Translations under genes and position numbers: made by a program
NCBI GenBank assembly: GCA_024305105.1
Contig: JAMWZA010000012.1
Coordinates: 1 to 64,000, forward strand
Direction of reading: 5' to 3'
Source: Marinoscillum sp.
GTDB taxonomy: Bacteria; Bacteroidota; Bacteroidia; Cytophagales; Cyclobacteriaceae
DNA: 64,000 nucleotides
The notes under the pieces: model-generated
Databases searched by the model: none
The model's input: the letters and a program-made list of their open reading frames with translations, nothing else
What the model was told of the DNA's origin: nothing
Part shown: positions 27,361 through 38,596 of the stretch, piece after piece
How positions within the stretch are numbered: position 1 is the stretch's first letter
How the letters are laid out: each line of letters opens with the position of its first letter

Positions 27361-28104
27361 ATGAAACGATTTGGTCTTGTAGGTTACCCTTTGGGGCACT
27401 CTTTTTCACGAGGTTATTTCAATGAAAAATTCGAACGACTGGGCTTAAGTGATCATAAGTATGATCTGTTTGAAACCGAGTACTTAAAAGACTTTCCCGC
27501 GCTTTGGGAGAGGTATCCGGATTTGGTTGGTGTTAATGTCACTGTTCCGCATAAAGAGAATATTCGCCGATTTCTGGATCGACTGGATAGCAGCGCACAC
27601 AAAGTAGAGGCGGTGAATGTGATTAAAAAGGAAGGAACAAAACTTGTTGGATACAACAGTGACTTTTTTGCTTTCAAGCAATCCATAATTAATTATTTCC
27701 AGGGAGAAGTTACGGTGAATAAGGCACTAATATTAGGAGGCGGAGGTGCCTCGAAGGCAGTAGAAGCTGCCTTTCTTGATTTGGGAATCAAGTATATGGT
27801 GGTGTCCAGGCAAAAATTGAAAGGCGATCTGGTTTATCGCGAATTGAAGGAAGATCCTTCCTATATAAAAAAGGTGGACATGATTGTCAATACCACACCG
27901 CTTGGGACGTATCCTGATATTGAGCTAAAGCCAGATATTCCCTATGACGCGATCCATGCCGAACAATACATTTACGATCTCGTTTACAATCCCGAGGAAA
28001 CGGCTTTCATGAAAGAAGGAAGAAAGAGAGGAGCAAGAACCAAGAACGGCTTGGAAATGCTACACCTACAAGCCGACAAAGCCTGGGAAATTTGGAACGG
28101 ATAA
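27361..28104 (+). CDS. aroE: shikimate dehydrogenase
   Basis: The 247-residue enzyme reduces 3-dehydroshikimate to shikimate with NADPH in aromatic amino-acid synthesis. It has the substrate-binding start [16 protein letters not shown], the catalytic Lys in NVTVPHKE at about 60-67, the [13 protein letters not shown] dinucleotide loop and the NTTPLGTYP motif. It is slightly short compared with E. coli, as usual for Bacteroidota. uvrB begins four bases after its stop. Confidence 0.95.
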   Translation: MKRFGLVGYPLGHSFSRGYFNEKFERLGLSDHKYDLFETEYLKDFPALWERYPDLVGVNVTVPHKENIRRFLDRLDSSAHKVEAVNVIKKEGTKLVGYNSDFFAFKQSIINYFQGEVTVNKALILGGGGASKAVEAAFLDLGIKYMVVSRQKLKGDLVYRELKEDPSYIKKVDMIVNTTPLGTYPDIELKPDIPYDAIHAEQYIYDLVYNPEETAFMKEGRKRGARTKNGLEMLHLQADKAWEIWNG

Positions 28105-28108
28105 TTGC

Positions 28109-30133
28109 ATGGATTTTAAGTTAAGTTCGGAGTACGTACCTACCGGTGATCAGCCGAAAGCAATAGATCAATTAGTAGAAGGAGTAAATGAGGGTGAGGC
28201 GGCTCAAACGCTGCTCGGAGTAACTGGATCAGGTAAGACGTTTACGGCAGCTAATGTGATCCAGAGTGTGCAAAAACCGACACTGGTTCTCTGCCATAAT
28301 AAAACGCTTGCAGCTCAGCTCTATGGCGAGTTTAAGAGTTTCTTTCCAGAGAATGCGGTTGAGTATTTTATCAGTTACTATGATTACTACCAGCCAGAGG
28401 CATTCATTCCTACAACCAATCTATACATAGAAAAGGATCTTTCGATCAATGAGGAGATTGAGAAGCTTCGTCTAAGTGCTACATCATCGCTACTTTCCGG
28501 AAGGCGCGATGTAATCGTGGTGGCATCCGTTTCCTGCATTTATGGTATTGGTAATCCAGAGGAGTTCGGAAAGAATGTAATCAAAATACAAGAAGGGGAT
28601 GAAGTTCCCAGAAGTCAGTTTCTGTTTAATCTGGTGGATATCTTATATAGTCGAACGGAGACCGAATTTAAGCGCGGAACATTCCGCGTAAAAGGAGATA
28701 CAGTGGATGTCTTTGTTGCTTATGCTGATTTTGCTTACCGGTTTATTTTTTGGGGAGATGAAATCGAAACCATCCAGCGAATCAACCCTGATACAGGAGA
28801 GAAGCTTTCAGAGGAGCGAATAGTGACCATATTTCCGGCAAATCTTTTCGTGACTGGCAAAGACTTACTGAATACGGCGATTTATGAAATACAAGACGAC
28901 CTGGTTGCTCAGGTACAGTTTTTCGAGCAGGAACGACGGTTTATGGAAGCGAAAAGACTAAAAGAACGGACCGAGTTTGATTTGGAGATGATCCGCGAGA
29001 TCGGCTATTGCTCCGGCGTGGAGAATTACTCGCGATACTTTGATCGACGTGACCCTGGAGCAAGGCCTTTCTGTTTGTTGGACTATTTTCCAGATGATTA
29101 CCTGATGCTAATAGATGAAAGCCATGTGACCATTCCGCAGGTAAGAGCGATGTGGGGTGGTGATCGAAGTAGGAAGGTAAACCTTGTGGATTTTGGATTC
29201 AGACTGCCATCAGCATTGGATAATCGCCCATTGACATTTAATGAATTTGAGGAAATGATCAATCAGGTGGTCTTTGTAAGCGCTACACCGGGGGAATATG
29301 AGCTAAGGAAGTCTGAAGGAATTATTGTAGAGCAGCTAATCCGCCCGACAGGTTTGTTGGATCCGATTATTGAAGTGCGGCCGAGTGTCAATCAGATTGA
29401 TGATCTCATGGAAGAGATACAGTTGCGAGTAGAAAGAGAAGAGCGGGTACTCTGTACTACATTGACCAAGCGAATGGCAGAGGAGCTCACCAAATATTTA
29501 GTCAATGCAGGGGTGAAAACCAGGTACATTCACTCAGAGGTAGATACCTTGGATCGGGTGGAGATTTTGCGAGAGCTTCGACTTGGTGTTTTTGATGTGT
29601 TGGTAGGAGTCAACCTTTTACGTGAGGGACTCGATCTACCAGAGGTATCACTAGTGGCTATAATAGATGCAGATAAAGAAGGGTTTTTGAGAAATGAGCG
29701 TTCCTTGGTGCAGACTATCGGTCGGGCTGCTCGTAATGAAAATGGCATGGTGATTATGTATGCGGATAAGATTACTGATTCTATGCAAAAGTCCATGGAT
29801 GAAACCAATAGAAGAAGAAGCATTCAGGAGGCATACAATGCTGAGCATGGCATTACGCCTAGGACCATTATTAAGAACCGAGAAGCAATTCTGGGACAGA
29901 CTTCAGCGGCTGACAAGAAGAAGGGTGCGAAGCAATACTACACGGGTGAGGAAAAAGAAGCCTCTGTTGCTGCAGATCCAGTGGTAGCGTACATGAATAA
30001 GGATCAGCTTAAAAAGCTGGCCAATGACACGCGTAAAAACATGGAAAAAGCAGCCAAAGATCTCGATTTTATGGAAGCAGCCAGGCTCAGGGATGATTTG
30101 CAGGAAATTGAAAAGATGTTGAAAAATAAGTAA
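28109..30133 (+). CDS. uvrB: excinuclease ABC subunit B
   Basis: The 674-residue helicase-like subunit of nucleotide-excision repair shows the ATP-binding [12 protein letters not shown] at about 39-50, the beta-hairpin region [12 protein letters not shown], the DESHVTIPQ box, domain 3 helicase motifs ([23 protein letters not shown]) and the C-terminal UVR domain ([18 protein letters not shown]) that binds UvrC. It loads after UvrA, opens the DNA at damage and recruits UvrC. Length and motifs are normal. Confidence 0.97.
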   Translation: MDFKLSSEYVPTGDQPKAIDQLVEGVNEGEAAQTLLGVTGSGKTFTAANVIQSVQKPTLVLCHNKTLAAQLYGEFKSFFPENAVEYFISYYDYYQPEAFIPTTNLYIEKDLSINEEIEKLRLSATSSLLSGRRDVIVVASVSCIYGIGNPEEFGKNVIKIQEGDEVPRSQFLFNLVDILYSRTETEFKRGTFRVKGDTVDVFVAYADFAYRFIFWGDEIETIQRINPDTGEKLSEERIVTIFPANLFVTGKDLLNTAIYEIQDDLVAQVQFFEQERRFMEAKRLKERTEFDLEMIREIGYCSGVENYSRYFDRRDPGARPFCLLDYFPDDYLMLIDESHVTIPQVRAMWGGDRSRKVNLVDFGFRLPSALDNRPLTFNEFEEMINQVVFVSATPGEYELRKSEGIIVEQLIRPTGLLDPIIEVRPSVNQIDDLMEEIQLRVEREERVLCTTLTKRMAEELTKYLVNAGVKTRYIHSEVDTLDRVEILRELRLGVFDVLVGVNLLREGLDLPEVSLVAIIDADKEGFLRNERSLVQTIGRAARNENGMVIMYADKITDSMQKSMDETNRRRSIQEAYNAEHGITPRTIIKNREAILGQTSAADKKKGAKQYYTGEEKEASVAADPVVAYMNKDQLKKLANDTRKNMEKAAKDLDFMEAARLRDDLQEIEKMLKNK

Positions 30134-30176
30134 GAAGACTATTTTTGAAAAACCCCTCAAACTTTACCTACTTGAT

Positions 30177-30184
30177 TATTTTTG
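30177..30184 (+). promoter_or_regulatory. -7 promoter box before the VOC gene
   Basis: TATTTTTG matches TAnnTTTG and ends 21 bases before the ATG at 30206. It overlaps a TTG at 30182 that would otherwise be a possible start, and so favours the ATG. Confidence 0.55.
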
Positions 30185-30205
30185 CCAGCAATCAATAGCA
30201 ATCAC

Positions 30206-31267
30206 ATGTATAAGCGCATTAATGGGATTCAGCACATCGGTGTTGGTGTATTGGATTCAGAAGCATCTCAGAAATGGTACCGCAAGTTTTTAGGAATGGA
30301 CATCCGAATGTTTGACGGTGTGGCTCCTGCTCCGTTGATGGACGTTTATACCCACAACGAAACCATCACCAAGCGCGCATCTATGATTCTCAATCTTCAG
30401 GGTGGATGTGCCATGGAAGTTGTAAATCCTACGTCATTCGAGCCTCGGAAGGTGGGGTTTGATATCGAGTTGGGAGATATTGCTATCTACATTACTCAGG
30501 TGAAGTCGAGGGATGTACAGAAGGCTTTTGACTATTTTATGGCTGAAGGTGCAGCGCTTTTGTCCGATATAGTAAAGATGCCAGATGGTACCTCTACATT
30601 CTATGTGCAGGACCCCAATGAGTTAATTTTTCAGGTAGTAGAAGGAAAAAACTTCTATACTAAAAGCAAGCATGTGACTGGTGGGCCGAATGGGTGTGTT
30701 GTTGGAGTGACGAATATAGATGAGTCAAGAAAACTGTACTCAGATATACTCGGCTATGATCAGGTGGTCTATGATGAGACGGGTGAGTTTGCCGATTTTA
30801 AGTCTTTGAAAGGAGGAGATAAGACATTTCGACGTGTTCGATTGGCTCAGTCAAATCCTCCGGGAGGTGGTTTTGCTAAAGTTTCTGCAGATACATACAT
30901 CGAATTAATACAAGCCATAGATTATACACCTAAGAAGGTATGGAAAGGACGTATATGGGGAGATGTTGGGTTTGTTCACATTGGCTTAGATGTACGCGGC
31001 ATGAAAGCGTTGGGAACAGACCTTGATGCAAAAGGATTTGGGTTTACTTGTGACACCAAAGACACCCTGGATATGGGTGGAACTACACGGGTTCATTGTA
31101 CCTATATCGATGATCCTGATGGTATTTTGCTCGAAATGATCGAGGTATACAAAATTCCAATTATGGAGAAATTCGGAATCTTCCTTGATGTGGAAAAACG
31201 TGATCCATTGAAGCCACTGCCTGACTTCATGCTGAAAGCATTGCGGTTTAGCCGAATAAAAGATTAG
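30206..31267 (+). CDS. four-module VOC (glyoxalase/extradiol dioxygenase fold) protein
   Basis: The 353-residue protein contains two VOC domains, each of two beta-alpha-beta modules. Module starts are visible at GIQHIGVGVLD, IAIYITQV, NGCVVGVTNI and FVHIGLDV, and module ends at NELIFQVVE and DGILLEMIEV. The usual His-His-Glu metal set is incomplete: the first domain has Gln where Glu is expected, and the third module has Cys/Val where His is expected. It resembles 4-hydroxyphenylpyruvate dioxygenase only in overall plan and lacks that enzyme's C-terminal signatures. A metal site using the fourth module's H and E may survive. Function unknown. Confidence 0.7.
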   Translation: MYKRINGIQHIGVGVLDSEASQKWYRKFLGMDIRMFDGVAPAPLMDVYTHNETITKRASMILNLQGGCAMEVVNPTSFEPRKVGFDIELGDIAIYITQVKSRDVQKAFDYFMAEGAALLSDIVKMPDGTSTFYVQDPNELIFQVVEGKNFYTKSKHVTGGPNGCVVGVTNIDESRKLYSDILGYDQVVYDETGEFADFKSLKGGDKTFRRVRLAQSNPPGGGFAKVSADTYIELIQAIDYTPKKVWKGRIWGDVGFVHIGLDVRGMKALGTDLDAKGFGFTCDTKDTLDMGGTTRVHCTYIDDPDGILLEMIEVYKIPIMEKFGIFLDVEKRDPLKPLPDFMLKALRFSRIKD

Positions 31268-31827
31268 TTCTGAACGGAAGCAGCTTTACGCTTTGCTTTG
31301 GCTTCTGGAGATTGATCTTTAGCGATTCGCGTTTCAAAATAGAAGAAGGAATACTCGTCATTGGCTTCTTCAAACTCGCAATAAAGCTTTTCGCCGGATT
31401 TGCGAGCAATGTCTATGAAGCCAAGTCCTGCAGTTCCTTTTTCAGACAGCTCATTGCTACTTAGCGCTTTTTTGTACTCTTCACGAAGCTGTTCAGAATC
31501 CATTCCGTTGATTTGTTTGATCTTCCCTTCGATCTTTTCCTGTGTGTCTTTTTTGATCAGGTTTCGGGTACCTATTTTATAATATTTATCAAGCGACAAT
31601 ACGATGACCATATCGGAACTACTGAACTGAGGGCTCTTTACGCCATGATATCCGATGTTCTGAAAAACTTCGATAAAAACATTGGTGATTTTGCGTCTAA
31701 CCTTTCTATCGCCTTCCAAATTGGTTACGCTTTGCTCTAAAGCTTCCACTACCAATTCGATTAGCTCTTTGGTTATTGTCCCTTTGTGCAAAAAGAGAAG
31801 TTGATCAGATTTTAGATTTAGATTCAT
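31264..31827 (-). CDS. SiaB-family protein kinase-like protein
   Basis: The 187-residue protein has an ATPase-like fold of the histidine-kinase/anti-sigma type. The N-box-like segment FIEVFQNIGYHG at about 50-61 and the G-box-like GTAGLGFIDIARKSG at about 132-146 match SiaB-like (DUF6272) proteins. In Pseudomonas SiaB phosphorylates the STAS-like protein SiaC in a cyclic-di-GMP network. No SiaC- or SiaA-like gene is next to it here, so its partner is unknown. The stop overlaps that of the VOC gene by four bases. Confidence 0.75.
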   Translation of the reverse strand: MNLNLKSDQLLFLHKGTITKELIELVVEALEQSVTNLEGDRKVRRKITNVFIEVFQNIGYHGVKSPQFSSSDMVIVLSLDKYYKIGTRNLIKKDTQEKIEGKIKQINGMDSEQLREEYKKALSSNELSEKGTAGLGFIDIARKSGEKLYCEFEEANDEYSFFYFETRIAKDQSPEAKAKRKAASVQN

Positions 31828-32158
31828 AGCTAAAGGTGCCTGAAGATAGTTTAATAATTAAAAGTAGCTCAGATTTTGCATTTTCACAAAGAATAACGCC
31901 CTGAAAGCTAAATAGTTACTTTGGGTTACTTCAATTAACTCGAATATTGAATAAATCTCCTAATGTCTAAATTTTGTGGCAAGTCCATTTTTTAGAGCGT
32001 TTTTCAGGTAAAAATGAGAAGGTCACTCTACTAAAACTAAATACTAGAAGTGTTGAAAAAAGTCCGTATTTCTGAGATAGTTTAGACTTCAATAAAAGCG
32101 TGTTTACTTGCTCATAGAACGGATCAACTCTTTGTTTTTATAATCTTTCTAAGCCATT
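31828..32158. other. gene-free interval
   Basis: This AT-rich stretch between two minus-strand genes contains no convincing frame, hairpin terminator or repeat. It should hold the promoter of the SiaB-like gene, but no exact TAnnTTTG box was found on the minus strand. Confidence 0.5.
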
Positions 32159-33718
32159 TTACTTCTCTCTAGAAGGTTTGAGTTTTTCAATATTTTTGGC
32201 TTTGATAACTTCTCCAACAGACTGATTTTCTATCTTACTTTCCAGCCAGGAAATGATGTCAAAGTATACGAAAGCCCGCTTGTCATATTTGCTTTCTGAA
32301 AGCAGGATTAATTTATCTCTGAGTTCCTTGAATCGGTCAATCAGCTGATTCGGAGTGATTTCTCTGGATAGATTCTTTAGAAATTCCAGGATATTTTGCT
32401 GGAAAGTGTGAAGGTCATCTTTCTTCAGTAAAAACCGGTAAGTGGATCGAATGTAGTAGTCAATTACATCTCTATTGCCCAATTCATAATGAGTGATTAG
32501 GTTAATGATTCGGGCAAAAGAGTGCACGTCTTCTCGAAGATCCTGATCATCTGAATTAATGATGCGATTCAGCCATTTTAGAGCTTTACGGTAATTGCCA
32601 TTGCCAAAATAAAGGCATGCAATCTTATAGAAGAGTATCAGTTCAGAGTGCTTGTCTAGCATGCCAATGTAACTTTCCAAACGTGCTTCAATGCGCTGGA
32701 GTAGTTGTACTCCTTTCGCAAACTCACCGAGCATAAAATACCCGTTAAACTGATGAGCGTAGCTGTATTTAAACAGTCTGATTTGAAGGTTTCCGTTTAC
32801 GCCAATGAGTCGATGACTGGATAGTTCACGAAGTTTTCTGTGTGTCTTCATGAACTCAGCATACTTCATTAAACGCGATTGAGCATTTAGTAACTGATTG
32901 AGTCCCTTGATGTACATCTCCAGGTAATAAGCAGAGCCTGGTACATTATCAAAAAGGTCTACCCATTTTTGAGCATAGTGATAGACCTCTTCAAATTCCT
33001 GAATGAAACTATAATAGCTAAGTTGGATTTCATACCAGAGTAGTTTCTCTCGGAGCGAAAAATCCTCAACGGTCCATTCAGGTAGCTGATCATCAAAAAT
33101 ACGTTGAATGCGTTCCTTGTCTTCTCTGTTCCGAATGTATCCGGTGCGGAGGTATATGGCATTGAGTTCTACTGTAAGGTTCGTTAGTATATTGACTCTG
33201 GTAATGCGCTCATTAATCTTATTGGATTCCTCCACAATCTGGTTGACCCGTTGTTGATTATTTCTGCCAAGTGTAAATGGTAGTAGGTTCTTCTCCCATT
33301 TCAACACTTCCAGCTGTAGTTCCAGGTTGTCACTTTTTTTCGTCACCTTTTTCACCTTTTGCAGTAGCTGCATGCTTTGCTGATATAGGCTCCGATCAAA
33401 AAGTATCTGTATGTAATCAATTTGCTCGCGGATACTAATGTCTTCGTTTGAGGAAGCCGTGTATTCCTTCAGGCTTTGTAATAATTTCTTGTAAAGGTGT
33501 GCTTTTAAGTTGCTGAACTGCGTTGGGTTCACCCACTTATTGCATCGAATAATTAGCTCCTCATCAAATGCTTCTTGCTCCGCCAGTGCATCAAATAACA
33601 AGAGGTATTTTGACTCCTCTTTAGACAGCCCCTTATTGCGTACTTTGAAGTAGCGTTTTTCGCTTTTCTTCATGGACTTGATGAGCGTGTACAAATGGTC
33701 AGACCTATCCTTAGACAT
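32159..33718 (-). CDS. large helical protein of unknown function
   Basis: The 519-residue protein has no signal peptide, membrane helix or recognisable catalytic motif. It is rich in Leu, Lys, Glu, Tyr and Arg and is predicted helical throughout. Segments such as IACLYFGNGNYRKALKWLNRII and DRSLYQQSMQLLQKV follow a degenerate TPR-like pattern, so it may be an alpha-solenoid scaffold. The start MSKDRSDHLYTLIKSMKKSEKRYF (quoted in part: LYTLIKSMKKSEKRYF) recurs, as I recall, in conserved Bacteroidota unknowns. The C-terminus is basic. It is a single gene between non-coding spacers. Confidence 0.7.
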   Translation of the reverse strand: MSKDRSDHLYTLIKSMKKSEKRYFKVRNKGLSKEESKYLLLFDALAEQEAFDEELIIRCNKWVNPTQFSNLKAHLYKKLLQSLKEYTASSNEDISIREQIDYIQILFDRSLYQQSMQLLQKVKKVTKKSDNLELQLEVLKWEKNLLPFTLGRNNQQRVNQIVEESNKINERITRVNILTNLTVELNAIYLRTGYIRNREDKERIQRIFDDQLPEWTVEDFSLREKLLWYEIQLSYYSFIQEFEEVYHYAQKWVDLFDNVPGSAYYLEMYIKGLNQLLNAQSRLMKYAEFMKTHRKLRELSSHRLIGVNGNLQIRLFKYSYAHQFNGYFMLGEFAKGVQLLQRIEARLESYIGMLDKHSELILFYKIACLYFGNGNYRKALKWLNRIINSDDQDLREDVHSFARIINLITHYELGNRDVIDYYIRSTYRFLLKKDDLHTFQQNILEFLKNLSREITPNQLIDRFKELRDKLILLSESKYDKRAFVYFDIISWLESKIENQSVGEVIKAKNIEKLKPSREK

Positions 33719-33876
33719 AGTACTTAAAGTCTATTTTAATTCACAATTTAGCAATAATGTGGAATAAGAGTGTGTTTAGAAATCGTAATTAAATTTTTAT
33801 TAGGTTTTACTCTTCCTATCACGACATCTAGATTACATGATAGAATTCAGAGCAACTAAATAGACGACAAGGTTTA

Positions 33877-35274
33877 ATGGCGGGAAAGACACTTTTTGAG
33901 AAAGTTTGGGAATCACACGTGGTTTCATCCAAACCGGAATATCCGGAAGTACTTTACATTGATAGACATTACATACATGAGGTGACTTCACCTCAAGCCT
34001 TTGATGGCCTCCGCCGCAGAGGACTGCCGGTTTTGAGACCAACTCAGACCACAGCTACCGCCGATCACAACGTGCCTACTATCAACCAGCACCTACCGAT
34101 TAAGGAGGAGCTTTCACGTTTTCAGGTTCAGAAACTACGAGAAAACTGTGAGGAGTTTGGGGTAGAGCTATACGATTTAGGTCATGAGAAACAAGGTATT
34201 GTGCATGTGATCGGACCAGACCTTGGTTTGACACAACCGGGCATGACCATGGTTTGTGGTGATAGCCATACCTCTACACATGGTGCTTTTGGTTCCATTG
34301 CTTTTGGAATCGGAACATCCCAGGTAGAGCAGGTACTAGCCACTCAGTGTTTGCTTCAGTACCGACCAAAGACCATGCGCATAGAGGTTAATGGTACGCT
34401 CGGTAAAGGTGTGGGAGCTAAAGACATTATTTTATACATCATCACACAGCTTTCTGCAGCTGGTGGTACCGGCTACTTCATAGAGTATGCAGGCTCCGCA
34501 ATTACGTCGCTTTCTATGGAAGCGCGTATGACCATCTGTAATATGAGTATTGAAATGGGAGCACGCGGAGGTATGATTGCACCTGATGAAACCACATTTG
34601 ACTACTTAAAAGGCAGGGAATTTGCTCCAAAAGGGGAAAACTGGGATAAGGCAGTAGCTTACTGGAAGTCCTTACCAACGGATGCAGATGCCGAGTATGA
34701 CCGAGTAGAGAAATTTAATGCCGAAGATATCGAGCCATGGATTACATATGGTACGAACCCGGGCATGGGGATGGGCGTCACACAATCCATTCCAGACATT
34801 GCCGTAAATGGTACATCCAAAGACATGACCAAAGCACTTACCTACATGGGTCTCGACCCAAATCAGGCACTGCAAGGGAAAAAGATCGATTACGTTTTCA
34901 TCGGAAGTTGTACCAATTCAAGAATCGAAGATTTGCGTGAAGTAGCTGATTTTGTAAAAGGAAAGAAAAAGGCGGATGGTGTTAATGTGTGGATTGTTCC
35001 TGGATCTAAAGGAGTAGAAGCACAGGCCATGGAGGAAGGTCTTGATAAGGTATTTGTAGCGGCTGGTTTCGAGCTTCGTCAACCGGGCTGTTCTGCATGT
35101 CTGGGAATGAATGAAGATAAAGTGCCAGCCGGCAAGTATTGTGTAAGTACTTCGAATAGAAATTTCGAAGGACGCCAGGGTCCTGGGGCACGGACTTTTT
35201 TAGTTAGCCCGTTGATGGCAGCAGCAGCAGCAGTGACAGGTGAGATTACGGACATTAGAGAAATGATTGCATAA
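33877..35274 (+). CDS. leuC: 3-isopropylmalate dehydratase large subunit
   Basis: The 465-residue aconitase-family subunit isomerises 2- to 3-isopropylmalate in leucine synthesis. Fe-S cysteines are seen in FIGSCTNSR at about 345-353 and in [11 protein letters not shown] at about 405-415, and the active-site [12 protein letters not shown] at about 128-139. It is the first gene of leuCDBA; its stop overlaps the leuD start by one base. The leader in front has a tiny eight-codon frame without leucine codons, so classical leucine attenuation is not evident. Confidence 0.97.
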   Translation: MAGKTLFEKVWESHVVSSKPEYPEVLYIDRHYIHEVTSPQAFDGLRRRGLPVLRPTQTTATADHNVPTINQHLPIKEELSRFQVQKLRENCEEFGVELYDLGHEKQGIVHVIGPDLGLTQPGMTMVCGDSHTSTHGAFGSIAFGIGTSQVEQVLATQCLLQYRPKTMRIEVNGTLGKGVGAKDIILYIITQLSAAGGTGYFIEYAGSAITSLSMEARMTICNMSIEMGARGGMIAPDETTFDYLKGREFAPKGENWDKAVAYWKSLPTDADAEYDRVEKFNAEDIEPWITYGTNPGMGMGVTQSIPDIAVNGTSKDMTKALTYMGLDPNQALQGKKIDYVFIGSCTNSRIEDLREVADFVKGKKKADGVNVWIVPGSKGVEAQAMEEGLDKVFVAAGFELRQPGCSACLGMNEDKVPAGKYCVSTSNRNFEGRQGPGARTFLVSPLMAAAAAVTGEITDIREMIA

Positions 35275-35864
35275 TGGGATTTACTACTTTGACTAGCACG
35301 GCAGTTCCACTGCCAATCGAAAATATAGATACAGATCAGATTATACCCGCTCGTTTCTTAAAGGCGACGACCAGGGAAGGTTTTGGTGATAACCTATTCC
35401 GTGACTGGAGGTATGACAGCAATGACCAGCCAAAAGCGGACTTTGTCCTGAATGATGACACCTACAGCGGTAAAGTATTGGTTGCTGGTAAAAATTTTGG
35501 CTGTGGAAGTAGCCGTGAGCATGCAGCATGGGCGATCAAAGACTTTGGTTTTGCTGTAGTTGTGAGCAGTTTTTTTGCGGACATTTTTAAAGGCAACTCA
35601 CTTAATAATGGCTTGCTACCGGTTCAGGTGACCGATACATTTCTAAATGAGATGCTCGAAACTATCGAGAGCAATCCAGAAGCCAAAATCACGGTGAATT
35701 TGGAAACCGAAAAAATCACCAATGAATCGACAGGTAAGTCTGAGTCGTTCGAAATCAATGCTTACAAGAAAATGTGCCTGATAAAAGGATATGATGATAT
35801 CGACTACATCATCAGTGGAAAGGAAAGCATTGAAGCGTTTGAGTCTAAACGAGTCGTTTTTTAG
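35274..35864 (+). CDS. leuD: 3-isopropylmalate dehydratase small subunit
   Basis: The 196-residue swivel-domain subunit completes the LeuCD isomerase. Diagnostic segments are [14 protein letters not shown] at about 17-30 and [15 protein letters not shown] at about 74-88, which contributes to the substrate pocket. It overlaps leuC by one base and precedes leuB by 23 bases. Confidence 0.97.
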   Translation: MGFTTLTSTAVPLPIENIDTDQIIPARFLKATTREGFGDNLFRDWRYDSNDQPKADFVLNDDTYSGKVLVAGKNFGCGSSREHAAWAIKDFGFAVVVSSFFADIFKGNSLNNGLLPVQVTDTFLNEMLETIESNPEAKITVNLETEKITNESTGKSESFEINAYKKMCLIKGYDDIDYIISGKESIEAFESKRVVF

Positions 35865-35887
35865 TCAATTAGATATAGAAGAGCATA

Positions 35888-36982
35888 ATGGCAAATAAGA
35901 ATATTGTAATACTTGGAGGAGACGGTATCGGACCGGAAGTAACAGCATGGGGTAATGATGTTTTAAAAAATATCGCTGATGCTTTCGGTCATACCTTCTC
36001 TTTTGAGAATCATTTGATTGGTCATGCGGCCATCGAAGCAACGGGCGAACCTCTACCAGACACTACTTTGGATGCGTGCCGAAAGGCAGATGCGATTCTG
36101 TTAGGAGCGGTAGGTCATCCGATGTATGATAACGATCCTTCCAAGAAAGTAAGACCAGAGCAAGGGTTACTTAAGATTAGAAAATCATTGGGGCTTTATA
36201 CCAACATCCGCCCGATTCAGATTTTTGATGAGTTGGCGCATGCCAGCAGTATCAAGCCAGAGATTTTAAAGGGAGCGGATATCTTGTTCTTCCGTGAACT
36301 GACTGGTGGTATTTACTTTGGGGAGCCAAGGGAGCGTCAGGAAAATGGCGAAGTAGCTATTGACACCATGCGGTACTCCAAAATGGAGGTTCGACGCATT
36401 GCTGAAAAGGCATTCGATGCGGCAATGACCCGTCGCAAAATCGTTCACTCTGTGGACAAAGCCAATGTATTGGAGTCTTCCAGACTTTGGAGAGAAACAG
36501 TCAATGAAGTAGCCAAAGACTATCCGGAAGTGACATTGGTGCATATGTTTATTGACAATGCAGCCATGCAATTGATCAAAGATCCTAAACAGTTTGATGT
36601 GGTACTCACTGGAAACATGTTTGGAGATATATTGACAGATGAGGCCTCTCAAATTGCAGGTTCACTGGGGATGCTGGCTTCCGCATCTGTAGGAGATAGC
36701 GTGGGTATTTACGAACCCATTCACGGATCAGCTCCAGATATTGCAGGTCAGAATAAAGCCAACCCACTAGCAACTATCCTCTCTACTGCTTTGCTTCTCG
36801 ATATCTCTTTTGGAATGAAAGAAGAAAGTCAGGCAGTTATTGACGCGGTAGATGGCGTATTAAAAGACGGTTATAGAACAGCCGATATTGCAGGGAACAA
36901 CACACCTAAAGATAAAATATTGGGAACTGATGCTGTTGGTCAGTTGGTCGTAGACCGGATCAAGGCAGCAGTCGCATCATAA
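35888..36982 (+). CDS. leuB: 3-isopropylmalate dehydrogenase
   Basis: The 364-residue NAD-dependent enzyme oxidatively decarboxylates 3-isopropylmalate. It has the N-terminal GGDGIGPEV, the substrate loop [12 protein letters not shown], the arginine/tyrosine region [10 protein letters not shown], the metal-binding [14 protein letters not shown] and the cofactor segment HGSAPDIAG. All catalytic segments are intact. It lies between leuD and leuA with short gaps, so is co-transcribed. Confidence 0.97.
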   Translation: MANKNIVILGGDGIGPEVTAWGNDVLKNIADAFGHTFSFENHLIGHAAIEATGEPLPDTTLDACRKADAILLGAVGHPMYDNDPSKKVRPEQGLLKIRKSLGLYTNIRPIQIFDELAHASSIKPEILKGADILFFRELTGGIYFGEPRERQENGEVAIDTMRYSKMEVRRIAEKAFDAAMTRRKIVHSVDKANVLESSRLWRETVNEVAKDYPEVTLVHMFIDNAAMQLIKDPKQFDVVLTGNMFGDILTDEASQIAGSLGMLASASVGDSVGIYEPIHGSAPDIAGQNKANPLATILSTALLLDISFGMKEESQAVIDAVDGVLKDGYRTADIAGNNTPKDKILGTDAVGQLVVDRIKAAVAS

Positions 36983-36993
36983 ACGGAACAATC

Positions 36994-38514
36994 ATGAGTG
37001 ATAAAGTATATGTATTTGACACTACATTGAGAGACGGAGAGCAAGTGCCTGGCTGTCAGCTATCTACGCCTGAGAAGATTGAGATAGCAAAAGAGCTGGA
37101 GATACTTGGCGTGGATGTAATTGAGGCTGGATTTCCGATTTCAAGCCCGATGGATTTCAACTCAGTGATTGCAATTTCCAAGGCCGTATCGGAGCCAATC
37201 ATTTGTGCCCTGACCCGATCGGTTGAAAAGGACATTGATTTTGCAGCCGATGCATTGAAGTATGCTAAACGCAAGCGTATCCATACGGGAATCGGTTCTT
37301 CTGATTACCACATCACGCATAAGTTTAAAAGCGATCGCGAGAAGATTTTGGAGCGAGCAATAGCTGCTACCAAATACGCTAAGAAGTATGTAGAGGATGT
37401 GGAGTTTTACTGTGAGGATGCCGGACGAACTGAAAATGAATACCTCGCGCGAATGGTAGAGGCAGTCATAGCAGCTGGAGCTACGGTGGTGAACATCCCT
37501 GATACCACTGGTTATTGTCTTCCAGAAGAATACGGTGAAAAAATTCGGTTCCTAAAAGAAAATGTAAAAGGCATAGACAAGGCGATCATTTCTTGCCACT
37601 GTCACAATGACCTAGGGTTGGCAACGGCCAATACCATGTCTGGAGTTATGAATGGAGCGCGTCAGGTAGAAGTAACGATTAATGGAATAGGCGAGCGTGC
37701 TGGTAATACATCGCTGGAAGAAGTGGCCATGATCATGAAAACGCACAAAGACATAGACGTGCATACCAACATTAACAGCAAGCATATTTACGCTTTGAGC
37801 CTTTTGGTAAGTAAGATGATGCGCATGCCGGTACAGCCAAACAAGGCGATCGTAGGTCGAAATGCTTTTGCTCACTCCTCTGGTATTCACCAGGATGGGG
37901 TGATCAAGAATAGAGAAAACTATGAAATCCTGGATCCAGAGGATGTAGGTATCCCACAGTCATCCATCATCTTAACTGCTAGAAGTGGTAAGGCTGCACT
38001 GAAGTATCACCTGCACCGATTGGGTTATGATCTGGATGAGAAGCGTGTAGAGGAAGTTTATGAAGAGTTCCTAAAGATGGCGGATGAGAAAAAAGACGTA
38101 ACCGATGAAGACTTGATTGTGCTTATCGAAGGCTCACTTCCTGAAGGTGGGATCAAATTGAAAAACGTACAAATCATTTGTGGTGAAAATGTGTTCCCAT
38201 CTGCTACTGTGGAGTTGGAGGTGAACAATGAGGTGCAGCATGCATCCGCCACCGGAACGGGATCTGTTGATGCGGCCTTCAGAGCTGTTGATCAAATTCT
38301 TGGAGATACGTTCGATATGGACGAGTTTTTGGTACAATCTATGGGCAACAGAGACGATGATGGCAAAGTACACTTGCGTGTGAAGTATGAGGATCAACAT
38401 TACATGGGATTCGGTGTGCATAAGGACATGATCATCGCATCTGTCAAAGCATATGTCGATGCGATCAACAAAATAACATCGGTAAAAAATAAGGCCATCA
38501 AGGCCAGTGCTTAA
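36994..38514 (+). CDS. leuA: 2-isopropylmalate synthase
   Basis: The 506-residue enzyme condenses acetyl-CoA and 2-oxoisovalerate, the first step of leucine synthesis. The HMGL-like barrel has [11 protein letters not shown] at about 10-20, the metal-binding HCHNDLGLA at about 200-208 and [13 protein letters not shown]. The C-terminal regulatory domain ([20 protein letters not shown] in part: [14 protein letters not shown]) should bind leucine for feedback inhibition. A citramalate synthase role cannot be excluded by eye, but placement after leuCDB favours LeuA. Confidence 0.94.
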   Translation: MSDKVYVFDTTLRDGEQVPGCQLSTPEKIEIAKELEILGVDVIEAGFPISSPMDFNSVIAISKAVSEPIICALTRSVEKDIDFAADALKYAKRKRIHTGIGSSDYHITHKFKSDREKILERAIAATKYAKKYVEDVEFYCEDAGRTENEYLARMVEAVIAAGATVVNIPDTTGYCLPEEYGEKIRFLKENVKGIDKAIISCHCHNDLGLATANTMSGVMNGARQVEVTINGIGERAGNTSLEEVAMIMKTHKDIDVHTNINSKHIYALSLLVSKMMRMPVQPNKAIVGRNAFAHSSGIHQDGVIKNRENYEILDPEDVGIPQSSIILTARSGKAALKYHLHRLGYDLDEKRVEEVYEEFLKMADEKKDVTDEDLIVLIEGSLPEGGIKLKNVQIICGENVFPSATVELEVNNEVQHASATGTGSVDAAFRAVDQILGDTFDMDEFLVQSMGNRDDDGKVHLRVKYEDQHYMGFGVHKDMIIASVKAYVDAINKITSVKNKAIKASA

Positions 38515-38555
38515 GCATATTATACTGTTTAAATTATATTAGGTTAACATTGAAA

Positions 38556-38581
38556 AGGAGGTCTCGTTGAGACCTCTTTTT
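38556..38581 (+). terminator. intrinsic terminator of the leuCDBA operon
   Basis: A perfect eight-base-pair GC-rich stem (38558-38565 with 38569-38576), extended by A-T pairs, has a three-base loop and is followed by five T residues. Confidence 0.9.
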
Positions 38582-38596
38582 GTTTAAATTGGCTCG

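Noticed and set aside
30206-31267. 4-hydroxyphenylpyruvate dioxygenase
   Set aside because: The overall two-domain plan fits, but the C-terminal signatures and the third-module histidine are missing.
33837-33863. Leucine-operon leader peptide
   Set aside because: An eight-codon frame exists just before leuC, but it has no leucine codons and no attenuator hairpin follows.
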